This document shows, in pieces, positions 37,317 through 46,738 of a DNA stretch of 64,000 nt. Made by a program: the position numbers and the translations under genes. The stretch lies in the IMG/VR virus record IMGVR_UViG_3300032047_000006, positions 17,441-81,440 of that record. One strand, 5' to 3'. The stretch is from a virus. How positions within the stretch are numbered: the stretch's first letter is position 1; each line of letters opens with the position of its first letter. Below the pieces are notes generated by a model. That model was not told the origin of the DNA and did no database searches. It saw nothing but the letters and a program-made list of their open reading frames with translations.

Positions 37317-38339
37317 ATGTCATTTAAAGATAAGAAAGAAGAAGTATTAGAGATAGAGATGACATCCTTTGGAAAGAGTCTACTCTCAAAGGGCAAGTTC
37401 AAGCCTGCGTTTTATGCATTCTTCGATGACGATATTATGTATGATATAGAATATTCGGCAGATACCGAGAGTCAAAACGAAACACAGGGCAGAATATTAG
37501 AGAAAACTCCGTCACTTGCAGTTCAAACATCTTTTCACAGTATTGAAGACGAGGTAGCAGAGCAGGTTGAGTTAGCTCGAAAAAACGGAACGAAAACTAT
37601 GTCTCAAAACACGGCAGAACGAGAATATGCTCTCCCTATGCCATTGGGAAAATCTCAAGTTTCCTCAAATAGTGTGCCATCGTGGGACATAACGTCATAT
37701 GGGGTGAATTTTTCAAGTAAAGAGAGGGTTCTTCAAGGTGCTCATCCAAATTTGAAGATACCACAATTGGATATAGAAGATATAAAATATTATACATCAA
37801 TTATACAAGAAGACGAAATAAGAGTGGAGTCTGAAACTGGATATAAACCAGGCGACGCCCACGCTGGACACGCATTCCCTGCTAGTGGATTTAATGAAAT
37901 ATTTGACGACGGCAGGGCAATTCAAATCGACGAGAACTATCTTATTTTGGAGATAGACGAGTTAAATACCGAACCCTTGAGAGAAAATTACGACATAGAA
38001 GTGTTCATCGTGGAAGAAGACGATTCTGTGGAAAAATTAATTCCCCTCTCCTTCAAGAAAGAGCATAGCAATATTGTTAACGGAATATACACAGAAGATC
38101 AAAGCCCTCAAGATTCTGAATATAAAGAGTTGGACGAAACCTGCGCCGAATATTACTTTAATGTGTATGTGGACGAAGAAATAAATAAAGACTTGCTGTG
38201 TAAGCTTGGATATAGAACAGATTTTAGCAAGAGAGGTGCAATCCGTGTCACCTGCTCGGACGAGAAAGATGCATCTCAAATGGATAGAGTTTACGATCCA
38301 TTTGGAGAGCCCACAGGACCGTATGGAGATGAATGCTAA
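37317..38339 (+). CDS. Structural protein of the baseplate block
   Basis: 340 residues, starting 3 bases after the giant gene. The N-terminus (MTSFGKSLLSKGKFKPAFYA, followed by FFDDDIMYD) is a compact, conserved-looking segment that I associate with structural proteins of marine T4-like phages. The middle has QVSSNSVPSWDITSYGVNF; the C-terminal third is acidic and beta-rich. The length equals T4 gp8 (334 residues) and so does the map position, but no convincing sequence similarity is visible. The stop overlaps the next gene. Confidence 0.6.
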   Translation: MSFKDKKEEVLEIEMTSFGKSLLSKGKFKPAFYAFFDDDIMYDIEYSADTESQNETQGRILEKTPSLAVQTSFHSIEDEVAEQVELARKNGTKTMSQNTAEREYALPMPLGKSQVSSNSVPSWDITSYGVNFSSKERVLQGAHPNLKIPQLDIEDIKYYTSIIQEDEIRVESETGYKPGDAHAGHAFPASGFNEIFDDGRAIQIDENYLILEIDELNTEPLRENYDIEVFIVEEDDSVEKLIPLSFKKEHSNIVNGIYTEDQSPQDSEYKELDETCAEYYFNVYVDEEINKDLLCKLGYRTDFSKRGAIRVTCSDEKDASQMDRVYDPFGEPTGPYGDEC

Positions 38340-41300
38340 TGGCGCTTACTGAAAAAGAAATTTTAGACTCAATCGTTCCCAATATCGAGATAGACAAGAT
38401 AACATTGGAGTCACCAAAGGATGAAGATTCAGATGGGCTCTTGGTTACTGCAAGTTTTGTAGTATACGATGTTGTTGATAAAGACGATATAAGCATGTTC
38501 TTTGCAGCAGAAGAGTTCGAGAAATACACCAATATTAATATCGAGCGATCATTTGGGCACCACATGCTCAGTCGGAAGCGAAACCACACATCGAGCCTAA
38601 GTGAAGTTTTTACAGAAGAGAACCATTATGAGACAACTCCCTTATCAGATGGGAGAACGTTGAAGAAGTTCAAGTTCACAAGAATATTTAACTTCGATAA
38701 AGCCCCACTAGAACTAGTCATAACGGCACGCTCATATATAAATACGGCACAGATAGAGGAAGATATGGGCTTGACACCCGATACATTCAAGCTCCCACTG
38801 TCGGCATCTATAAAAGAAGAAAAACAAGTTGTGTTGAAAAAAGGGCAGGTAATTTCAACTACCACTTCCTATATTTACTATGACGCAAATGGCAGAGAAA
38901 TAAAGTGGAATGGCACTCGCCACGAGATGCTCGACACCCAGGGCAATGTAATAGGTTATATGACAGGGGCAAATCACACAGAAGAATCATTTGACTTGCA
39001 AGAAAAGGTGGAAAGAAACGACAAAATTCAAGACTTTAGGGCGAGAGGCTCTTTGTCAAGGTTTGAATTTGATAGCTCTAGCCTGATGACTGAATTATCA
39101 AATATCGAACACCAAGCTTTACGCCGTGTATCTGAATTAGAAGCTGAATCAAATAATGTCACGACAGAGTTGTGGACAACAAGAGGTATATCAGGAGATG
39201 CCAGGTTTATGATGGCTCTAGACATAAAAGAATTGATAAGAAAGAAAAGCGAATACCGCCGCTACCACGATTCTTTTAGTCCCGAAGTCTTTGATCAGCT
39301 CGCTTCCAGCGCCGAAGTTAGATATGTGAAGGTGCGAAGAAAGAGGGTAAAGACAACGAGGACTCCGTCAGGGATTCTAGTTTCAGATTTTTCAGATAGA
39401 TCCGAAGATAAAATAATTGTGGAAACTTTTAAAAAACCCAATCAACCTTTCCAGGAAATAAGAAATGAATCCGCAGGAATAAAACAGGTGGACATAGAAC
39501 AAGATGATTTAGTTTTTCTAACAGGCACAGACTTTGAAATGTCAGAGATCACTGACGGGTTATATTCCTATGGCTACGAGATTAGCGTAATTGATCCAAC
39601 AAAGAGTTATATTGAGAACGAAATAATTGAGCTTCAAAGTTATCTAAGTGTGCTGGAATCTTTTTATGAAAAATCCATCTCTCCAAGAAACTACGACAGA
39701 ATGACAAACAGGTATACAAATAAGTATTCGAGAGAAATGCAAGGTATGATGCATGTACAGTTCGATGGTGATGAACTAAGAACAGAAGAGTTCATGAAGG
39801 CTTCAGCTATCAAGTATTTAACAGTATTCCGCATGTTCGCAAGTGAATATTTTAAAAACCCTTCAGCAGCTTGGTCGCTTTCCTCAGGACTATTGGGTAT
39901 AGCAAGATCAACAACGACATCTCCAGAACCAGTTCAATTCCTCATAGATATTTATAATTCTCTCATTAATCGCTTGTCATCGATTGTAGGACTAAAAAGG
40001 AGCACTATCGCAGGCACAGAGAGAGATTCATCGACATATAGTTTTAAATCATCTATGGAGCTTGAGTTGACGTCTTCAAGATTTTACGAAGAGCTAGACT
40101 CACTATTTGACTCGAACGTTCCAAAGAGAAGCGGAGTAGATTATCTTCACGATCCAAGTATTGAATTTGAAGAAGCGAGAGAATTGTCCCAAGAATCACA
40201 AACGATCGGACTTAGAGATATATCAGGAGCCCAGTGGGAGCCACGGCAGAGAGCCGAGATAAGTAGATTCTTTTCGTCAGCCACCCCGGAGATAAGAATT
40301 CCATATATTGCAACTGAGAATAACCCCTTGCCCTTTTCTATGTCAGCAGCAGGCACTGAAGTATTGACACCAACAGTTTTTTTACAAAACTCAAACGTCC
40401 TTCAGAACAATGTAGAGTCACCAGTAATGACTGAGAGAATAACCGAGGTATATGCCCAAGCAATGGATCATGTTTCAGGCATGAGATTGCCAGGAGAACA
40501 GGTACCACCGCTACGGGCATCATCTTCTCCATCAACACCATCATTTGCAAATTTGTTCTCCACATTCAATGTGACGTTTGACAACACGCACCAACTCACA
40601 TCAATATTGGAGCAAAATCCGATATCAGCATCCCTTGAGAAAGTATTCGAATCTTGCCTGACAAAGCAACTCCTCGATGAGATAGATCCTTTGCATGGGT
40701 GGGAGAAAGATTCAGAAACGGGAGAGAGATTAACTACGCCAGAGCCTGATAGAGAAGTTGCCATAGATTTCGATATATCCCGCCATGCCTTCAGGAGAAT
40801 TAGAACTAGCCTATTTAATCAATCAAACGCCCGAAGAGCCGGTATGCCATTGCCCCCCATGCCCCACATCCGTCCTGATCTTGAAGATCCAGGTTATATG
40901 AGAAGCCCCTTCGAAAGATTTAATCTTGCCCCCGAGTCCGCACAAAACTCTTATATTTCAGACGTCCCTGCCGCTCAACAGCAAGAGTACTTTCAATCAT
41001 TGCCTACTCAAATAAAAGCTATATTTGCAGCAACATTGCCAAATCAACAGGAATCAGTCGTTAAGAGTTTTAGATTCCTTGAGAACAACAACACCTCGGG
41101 GCACTATGAAGTTAATCTTGGGTTTATGGCAAGTATTGAATATCTATCCTCTTTCGATCGCATTAGTTCGAAAAAATCAAACCTCTTTTCTGGACAAGCT
41201 AATACCAGTCCAAGAAAGCCGAATCTCAAAAAGCCAAGATGGAGTCCGCTGACTATAGACGCCTATGCTGAAAATAGGGAAAAGAAGCTTATATGTAGAA

Positions 41301-42103
41301 TAAAGAGGGCACATTACGAAGATCTAGGAATAAGAACCAGCGACTTCGGCATACCTATTTATAATGAATATTTTTTGATAACCCCTCCAAGAAATTATAG
41401 ATTACCTGAATCAGCATACCGCAGCGTCGCAACGTCACGAAGACAGCAGCAGACGGAGGATAGAATACTTGCAGAATCACTATCGAGGATAGATACAGAG
41501 CAAGAGGTGACACAAGAGAGAGCTAGGATTCATAGAGAACTGGCACGCCTACGCTCGTTACTGCTTGAGCTTAAATCAGACAGAGAAAGATTTATCATAC
41601 AGAGGGATCAAGCATCAAATTATTTATCCATTCTTCGCCAGAATGTAACGAGCTTTGAAAACAGAAGGGAGATAAGCAGGACAGAGACGGAGCTTGAAAA
41701 TTTTAAAACATTGATTGCAAATATTGAACCAGACATTGAAGAGACGGAAGATATGATTAATGCAATTGAAAGCTCCTTATCAGAAGCTACACTGACATCT
41801 ATTGAAACCTTAGAGGAGTTGTCAGAGCCAGTTCGGGAGCTACAGTCAGAGCGCCAGCGATTGAGAGAAGAGATTGACAGCGAATCGAGAAGCATAGCTC
41901 GTCTTGAGGATTTAAGACGTGAAATATTTAATGATCCAGGTAGTCATGTGCGGAGAGACACCACTTTAAGACTGACAGACGATGCTCAATTTCAATATGA
42001 TTATCACTATTCTGAGATCCGCCGCATCACCGACGAAGAGATTGTTCCCCGTCAACGCCGGGTTTTGGAGATAAGCAGGATACTTGATGATGGAATGGCA
42101 TGA
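38339..42103 (+). CDS. Large structural protein with C-terminal coiled coil
   Basis: 1254 residues from ATG 38339, which sits in the previous stop (TAATG) 10 bases after GGAG; an ATG at 38333 is an alternative but is too close to that site. No family recognised. Residues about 250-330 are helical. Residues 1035-1195 form a long charged coiled coil (ARIHRELARLRSLLLELKSD, LREEIDSESRSIARLEDL). In between lie mixed alpha/beta regions with Pro-rich linkers (PPMPHIRPDLEDPGYM near 840). It is probably a fibre or baseplate-bridging protein. This entry is based on length, position and composition only. Confidence 0.6.
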   Translation: MALTEKEILDSIVPNIEIDKITLESPKDEDSDGLLVTASFVVYDVVDKDDISMFFAAEEFEKYTNINIERSFGHHMLSRKRNHTSSLSEVFTEENHYETTPLSDGRTLKKFKFTRIFNFDKAPLELVITARSYINTAQIEEDMGLTPDTFKLPLSASIKEEKQVVLKKGQVISTTTSYIYYDANGREIKWNGTRHEMLDTQGNVIGYMTGANHTEESFDLQEKVERNDKIQDFRARGSLSRFEFDSSSLMTELSNIEHQALRRVSELEAESNNVTTELWTTRGISGDARFMMALDIKELIRKKSEYRRYHDSFSPEVFDQLASSAEVRYVKVRRKRVKTTRTPSGILVSDFSDRSEDKIIVETFKKPNQPFQEIRNESAGIKQVDIEQDDLVFLTGTDFEMSEITDGLYSYGYEISVIDPTKSYIENEIIELQSYLSVLESFYEKSISPRNYDRMTNRYTNKYSREMQGMMHVQFDGDELRTEEFMKASAIKYLTVFRMFASEYFKNPSAAWSLSSGLLGIARSTTTSPEPVQFLIDIYNSLINRLSSIVGLKRSTIAGTERDSSTYSFKSSMELELTSSRFYEELDSLFDSNVPKRSGVDYLHDPSIEFEEARELSQESQTIGLRDISGAQWEPRQRAEISRFFSSATPEIRIPYIATENNPLPFSMSAAGTEVLTPTVFLQNSNVLQNNVESPVMTERITEVYAQAMDHVSGMRLPGEQVPPLRASSSPSTPSFANLFSTFNVTFDNTHQLTSILEQNPISASLEKVFESCLTKQLLDEIDPLHGWEKDSETGERLTTPEPDREVAIDFDISRHAFRRIRTSLFNQSNARRAGMPLPPMPHIRPDLEDPGYMRSPFERFNLAPESAQNSYISDVPAAQQQEYFQSLPTQIKAIFAATLPNQQESVVKSFRFLENNNTSGHYEVNLGFMASIEYLSSFDRISSKKSNLFSGQANTSPRKPNLKKPRWSPLTIDAYAENREKKLICRIKRAHYEDLGIRTSDFGIPIYNEYFLITPPRNYRLPESAYRSVATSRRQQQTEDRILAESLSRIDTEQEVTQERARIHRELARLRSLLLELKSDRERFIIQRDQASNYLSILRQNVTSFENRREISRTETELENFKTLIANIEPDIEETEDMINAIESSLSEATLTSIETLEELSEPVRELQSERQRLREEIDSESRSIARLEDLRREIFNDPGSHVRRDTTLRLTDDAQFQYDYHYSEIRRITDEEIVPRQRRVLEISRILDDGMA

Positions 42104-42122
42104 GTCTATAATTTTCTTGAAC

Positions 42123-42129
42123 CTATTTA
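42123..42129 (+). promoter_or_regulatory. CTATTTA motif, putative late promoter
   Basis: CTATTTA, followed by TAC, lies in a 57-base gap and ends 32 bases before the ATG at 42161. The reverse complement of this copy reads TATAAATA, the T4 late promoter, so a minus-strand reading cannot be excluded, though no minus-strand gene follows. Confidence 0.5.
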
Positions 42130-42160
42130 TACTTAAAGAATCATCACGGATAAAGGTAAT

Positions 42161-44470
42161 ATGAAGAAGAAAGCCGACAAATCAGCAGACAAATTGTTCG
42201 TCGTAGAGCGAGAAAATTCATCAGCAGAAATAGACGATGGACAGCCACGTGATATGGTTCGACACCTTAACAATTCATATTGGACAAACCTTGATCCAAG
42301 AGCACAGTCAGCCGGTAGGAATGATTTGTATAAGAATTCCTATGGCTCACTCTTTAGAAGCAATTTTTCACCCGAAAACCCGGACGGCATAACTGAGATC
42401 GTGATGACGAAGCATCGTTTTTCTGATAAAACTGCATTCAACAAATCCAAAGCGAAGCTTAATCAATTTCTATCACTACACAACGGCGCAACATTTATGG
42501 ATCATGCTGCTGAGTTTAATGTTTATGAATCGAGTAGTAATGAGCGGGAGAGTGCCATCGGCGTTCTAAATCTCTACGCCACCATCGAGCCAAGTTATAA
42601 TTTTCTATCGGAGAGGTACGAAGACTTGTTGGCAGAACAGGAAGGAATACCAGATCACACCCTTCCGAGTATTTATAACTTTTTATTAAATCAGGATACT
42701 CCCACCGCAGAAATACAGACGATATTAAGCCAAAACGGAAAAATAAAAGTACCATCTCAACCTTCTAGCCCTGAAGGGCAACAATTTGCACCGATAGATT
42801 CATACTATCAACAGTGGGCATTGAATTGGAGAGATTGGCGCAACAGCGGCGCATATAATCAGACTAAGCAAAAGATGAGATCTATATTCTTTACAAAAGA
42901 TGATATGTCAAGATTAAATGATATTGCAAAATATAAGGAATTATTCCCAATGTTTGTGGAGATAGAGTTTAATACTGAGTTTGAGTCAGGGCTCGGAACG
43001 ACACTCTCCGAAACAAAATACACGGAGTCTATAAAGAGTTATATGGAGTTTGAGCCACATGCGAGCACTATAAACACATACGAGGTATCCAAGCTGATAA
43101 ACGATGATGAATTAATAGAAGGCAACGACGTCGCCGCACGTGACAACTCCAGCATTGCACTTGAGACAAGAAAATTTTACGATATTTCAGATCTGTTCGA
43201 AAACTCTTCGAATTTAAACGCTCAAATCGGTAGTAGCCACTATTTCTCAGATAATGTTAGGCAACCATTTTCAGATTATAAAGCTTATTATACTATGATG
43301 GCTATCATAACAAAAGCGAAAACTGAAGCGATTATAAGAAATAACCAAAGAACTTTTGAGGAAATCTTCAACGGAAAGTTGTGCCACTCAGAGACAGTAA
43401 TGTACATCGTTAGGAAATATAACTCATCGGAGGAGTTGATTCAAACGTATCACTTTGCAAATATCGAAGGTATGGATAAGATAAAGTTTATTGATACCCA
43501 GGTGAAATACGAGAAAGAGTATCGATATGACATATCGGCAGTCAAGATAGTACTCGGCGCAGAATATACTTATGAGAGGATCCCTGAAACCGGACTCCAA
43601 CGGGGTACAACCCACCGCCCCCAGCAGCCATCCGATGAGGATATTCGCATAAGGGTTAGGAACAAGCCCTCAACAAAATTAATAGAGATCCCATTGATGA
43701 GTAAAGAAGTTAAGATAATGGACAGCCCACCACTGCCCCCTGCCTTTCTTCCAATACCATTAAAGGGTATCAACAACCGAATGCGCTTTTTCTTAAATTC
43801 CGCCCCCGGCAGAGCGTTTCTTAAACCCCTGCCCCTGACAGAATTAGAGTCGGCTAGAATCGACTTCATAAAGAATGCAAAGGACAATTCAAGTGAAGAG
43901 GTGTATTTTGAAACTGATGATACAGTGGATACATTCTTTATCTATAGGCTAGAGTCACCGCCTTCGTCCTACAAAGACTTCATTACTGGTGGGAAAGAAA
44001 TGAAGATTAAGACGTCACTAGGCGGAACATCTTCAAGCTCGGGAGCTATTGAGGACAAGCTCATTCCTAATAAACGATACTATTATATGGCACGATGCAG
44101 AGACATTCACGAGAATTATTCAAACCCGACAGAAGTATACGAAATCGAATTGGTAGATGACGCAGGTTCAACATACCCTGTAATCCGACAATTCGAGTTT
44201 AAAACTGTCGAAAATAGAACACCAGTTAAACCGGCAAAGAGATTCATACACATATCTCCTACGACATTCCAGTCCACGGTAAACATGGAGAAGTCCAATA
44301 TAGCGTCTGATGATTCTCCAAAGATTAACCAAAACCTCGTTCTCGGCAATGAAGAAGAGTCTCTATGGGGTAAAAAGTTCAAAATAAGACTGACAAGTAA
44401 ATCTACAGGGAAGAAGGTGGATTTTAACTTTACTTTTAGTCACGAGCCAAAGATACAAACAGAAATATAA
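42161..44470 (+). CDS. Structural protein with a fibronectin type III-like segment
   Basis: 769 residues, behind a CTATTTA motif. The N-terminus is basic (MKKKADKSADK). Residues about 590-675 resemble a fibronectin type III or Ig-like fold: VDTFFIYRLESPPSSYKDF, then KLIPNKRYYYMARCRDIHEN and the closing YSNPTEVYEIELV. The C-terminal end (ESLWGKKFKIRLTSKSTGKK) is beta-rich. Fibre or baseplate decoration is likely from its position between the 1254-residue protein and the three related structural genes. Function otherwise unknown. Confidence 0.6.
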   Translation: MKKKADKSADKLFVVERENSSAEIDDGQPRDMVRHLNNSYWTNLDPRAQSAGRNDLYKNSYGSLFRSNFSPENPDGITEIVMTKHRFSDKTAFNKSKAKLNQFLSLHNGATFMDHAAEFNVYESSSNERESAIGVLNLYATIEPSYNFLSERYEDLLAEQEGIPDHTLPSIYNFLLNQDTPTAEIQTILSQNGKIKVPSQPSSPEGQQFAPIDSYYQQWALNWRDWRNSGAYNQTKQKMRSIFFTKDDMSRLNDIAKYKELFPMFVEIEFNTEFESGLGTTLSETKYTESIKSYMEFEPHASTINTYEVSKLINDDELIEGNDVAARDNSSIALETRKFYDISDLFENSSNLNAQIGSSHYFSDNVRQPFSDYKAYYTMMAIITKAKTEAIIRNNQRTFEEIFNGKLCHSETVMYIVRKYNSSEELIQTYHFANIEGMDKIKFIDTQVKYEKEYRYDISAVKIVLGAEYTYERIPETGLQRGTTHRPQQPSDEDIRIRVRNKPSTKLIEIPLMSKEVKIMDSPPLPPAFLPIPLKGINNRMRFFLNSAPGRAFLKPLPLTELESARIDFIKNAKDNSSEEVYFETDDTVDTFFIYRLESPPSSYKDFITGGKEMKIKTSLGGTSSSSGAIEDKLIPNKRYYYMARCRDIHENYSNPTEVYEIELVDDAGSTYPVIRQFEFKTVENRTPVKPAKRFIHISPTTFQSTVNMEKSNIASDDSPKINQNLVLGNEEESLWGKKFKIRLTSKSTGKKVDFNFTFSHEPKIQTEI

Positions 44471-44486
44471 TTTTTTTAGGTTTAAG

Positions 44487-44507
44487 GTTTTATTTCAATA
44501 ATAAAAC
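44487..44507 (+). terminator. AT-rich perfect hairpin, possible weak terminator or mRNA processing site
   Basis: An 8-bp perfect stem (GTTTTATT / AATAAAAC) with a 5-base loop TCAAT lies in the 64-base gap. It has almost no GC and no following U-run, so termination would be weak. Confidence 0.25.
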
Positions 44508-44511
44508 TAAT

Positions 44512-44517
44512 TATAAT
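44512..44517 (+). promoter_or_regulatory. TATAAT -10-like box
   Basis: A perfect TATAAT 17 bases before the ATG at 44535. The region 17 bases upstream (TTTATT) is a poor -35 and overlaps the hairpin. It may be a promoter needing an activator, or chance in AT-rich DNA. Confidence 0.3.
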
Positions 44518-44534
44518 GCGGAGGATAGAACAAA

Positions 44535-45506
44535 ATGGCATTTTTAGACAATTCAGGCGACATCATTCTTGACGCAGTTTTAACTGACACGGGCAGAATG
44601 AGATTAGCAAAAGGCGACGGTTCTTTTAGAGTGGTAAAGTTTGCACTCAGTGATGACGAGATCGACTACGAACTTTTTAACAAATCACATCCTAGTGGTT
44701 CGGCTTATTACGACTTGGAGATCATGCAGACTCCTGTCTTGGAGGCATTTACTAATAATACCTCCACAATGAAGCATAAACTGATGTCAATGCCACAGAC
44801 TAACTTGATATATCTTCCTTCTATGAAACTAAACAATCAGGTAGAAGGTACTAAGTCCGCACAGATTACGTTCCAGGCTGGATCTTCATCAGTCGTCCAA
44901 AACATCGACAACGCCACCGCCGCCGAAGGTGGAATTTTTATGGTTGCAGTCGATAAGAGCACCTATGACGCCACCGGCCCCCAACCTGGGCTGATTGCTG
45001 GATCATTTGAACAAAATCAGCAGGGCAAGTCGATTAGAGTGGATCAGGGCTTGAACACCACGGCTATCTCATCCCAATCACCACTGTCATCCGAATTGAG
45101 AGAGACACAATATATTGTCAGGCTAGACAGCAGATTCCTGTCACTTGCACCAGTTGGCTCTAATGAGCCAGCAAAGGTTTCATTTATTGATGATGATTCA
45201 GTTGCAACATATTACCTCTCTCTCAACACTGATACTGAATATGTGGCGAACATGAGCAGTGACGAGACAGAGAGTGTAATTTCCGGACCAAAGGGAAGTA
45301 ATATTAAGTTTTCTCTCCTGTCATCTTTAGACTTGGAGACGAGTTCACACATGTTTACCACGCTCGGCGGAAGCTCAAGTATGCAGATCACCACTGACGG
45401 CACCGCAAAGAATTACTACTATATCGATACAAATGTGAGAGTTACGGGCGCTACCACAGGAAGCACCGTTGACATTCCTGTTAGATTGATGAAGCACTAT
45501 ACATAA
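44535..45506 (+). CDS. Virion structural protein (tail/fibre region)
   Basis: 323 residues with a GCGGAGG site. The start (MAFLDNSGDIILDAVLTDTG, then RMRLAKGDGSFRVVKFALSD and DEIDYELF) is a segment I associate with structural proteins of marine T4-like phages, where the first 60 residues form a compact attachment domain. The rest is beta-rich and Ser/Thr-rich, ending in VRVTGATTGSTVDIPVRLMK. It is the first of three consecutive genes (44535, 45527, 46739) of similar style, probably proteins of one tail-end complex. Confidence 0.65.
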   Translation: MAFLDNSGDIILDAVLTDTGRMRLAKGDGSFRVVKFALSDDEIDYELFNKSHPSGSAYYDLEIMQTPVLEAFTNNTSTMKHKLMSMPQTNLIYLPSMKLNNQVEGTKSAQITFQAGSSSVVQNIDNATAAEGGIFMVAVDKSTYDATGPQPGLIAGSFEQNQQGKSIRVDQGLNTTAISSQSPLSSELRETQYIVRLDSRFLSLAPVGSNEPAKVSFIDDDSVATYYLSLNTDTEYVANMSSDETESVISGPKGSNIKFSLLSSLDLETSSHMFTTLGGSSSMQITTDGTAKNYYYIDTNVRVTGATTGSTVDIPVRLMKHYT

Positions 45507-45526
45507 TATAAAGAGGATAATATAAA

Positions 45527-46717
45527 ATGGCATCAACATATAAAACGTTTTTAAGTGACGACGTCGCATCAACAAGGACGCTACTGCACGAAGCAATTCC
45601 AATTACGGGATCTATCATCTATGGAACGTATGGCACCCTCGCTGCCAACAATGAGACTCACGTAAAGAAATTTGGACACGGAATGTTTCAGTCAGTATAT
45701 GATTATGCATATCAATCCTCTTCGGCAAATCACATCTTTGATTTAACACACGGACACAATACTGAATATGCTACTCAGGGAGTGACTAGCACTCAATCTG
45801 ACGGAGCCAACTATGACGGTAACGCAAGCCTTGCAAATATAACCTCACACGATTATTTTTCTAAAAGAAAGAATGTGTATAATCAGATGGCACAGATCTT
45901 ATCGGGACATAAAGTGGACGGCTCAATTCGTGACTTTGATAGAGACGGAGATCTCGTGGGCACTGCGGGTAATTATAACGCCCTAATTTTCATGAACTTC
46001 GCCAGGTTGCTAGGAAAAGACGAAATTAAGAAAGGCTCCTTTTCAATAGAGTTGGGCGCAACTACCACATACGATGCAACCCATGCAAACATGCATGCTG
46101 ATGTACTCACCATAACAGACGCACACGCCACTAGTGATTATAAAATAAATTCCCCAGCAGGTGAATATGGAATCTTAAAGGCATCATCCGGCGGCGCTCT
46201 TCATGCCAGTGCAAACGTGAACTGCGGATTGATATATTACCAAGCAGGCATTGTAGCATTAACCCCAGATGTCTTCATGGCATATGCAAACGGAACATAT
46301 AATGAAGGTAAGCTTGATACAGGAGATGCTGGCATCTCAGGGAATGCTGAAATGACAGCTACCCAGGACATCTTAGCCCTCATAAATAATAACACTAATG
46401 AGACTATGGATGAGGTATCTGACGCATTGAGACAAAGAATTAAGAACGTTTCTTTTAGCAACACAACAGAGCTTAATTCAACTATTTATTTCTGTAGAGT
46501 CGGACACAATGACTTTAATTATAGTACAAACCCAACCTATCTTGAGGACAGCAAGATTCGAGTAAAGAACAACTCAACTGATGCTCCTGTGTCTTACATC
46601 ACAACTGTGGGAATGTATTCTTCAGATAACGAGCTTCTCGCTGTAGCAAAGCTCTCGGAACCCCTTCGTAAGGATCCTACAAACGACATCACTCTTCGTG
46701 TCCGCTTAGACTACTAA
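45527..46717 (+). CDS. Virion structural protein with shared C-terminal module
   Basis: 396 residues with an AGAGGA site, 20 bases after the previous gene. The early part includes DYAYQSSSANHIFDLTHGHN. The C-terminal about 75 residues (STNPTYLEDSKIRV, then YITTVGMYSSDNELLAVAKL, EPLRKDP and RVRLDY) match the C-terminus of the next gene's product in order and spacing. Shared ends of this type suggest common docking to the baseplate or trimer ends. The family name is unknown to me. Confidence 0.65.
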   Translation: MASTYKTFLSDDVASTRTLLHEAIPITGSIIYGTYGTLAANNETHVKKFGHGMFQSVYDYAYQSSSANHIFDLTHGHNTEYATQGVTSTQSDGANYDGNASLANITSHDYFSKRKNVYNQMAQILSGHKVDGSIRDFDRDGDLVGTAGNYNALIFMNFARLLGKDEIKKGSFSIELGATTTYDATHANMHADVLTITDAHATSDYKINSPAGEYGILKASSGGALHASANVNCGLIYYQAGIVALTPDVFMAYANGTYNEGKLDTGDAGISGNAEMTATQDILALINNNTNETMDEVSDALRQRIKNVSFSNTTELNSTIYFCRVGHNDFNYSTNPTYLEDSKIRVKNNSTDAPVSYITTVGMYSSDNELLAVAKLSEPLRKDPTNDITLRVRLDY

Positions 46718-46738
46718 GAGTCTAGGAGGTGGGCAATA

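Noticed and set aside
37317-38339. T4 gp8 identity for the 340-residue protein
   Set aside because: Length and map position fit, but no sequence similarity to gp8 that I can see, so left as structural protein.
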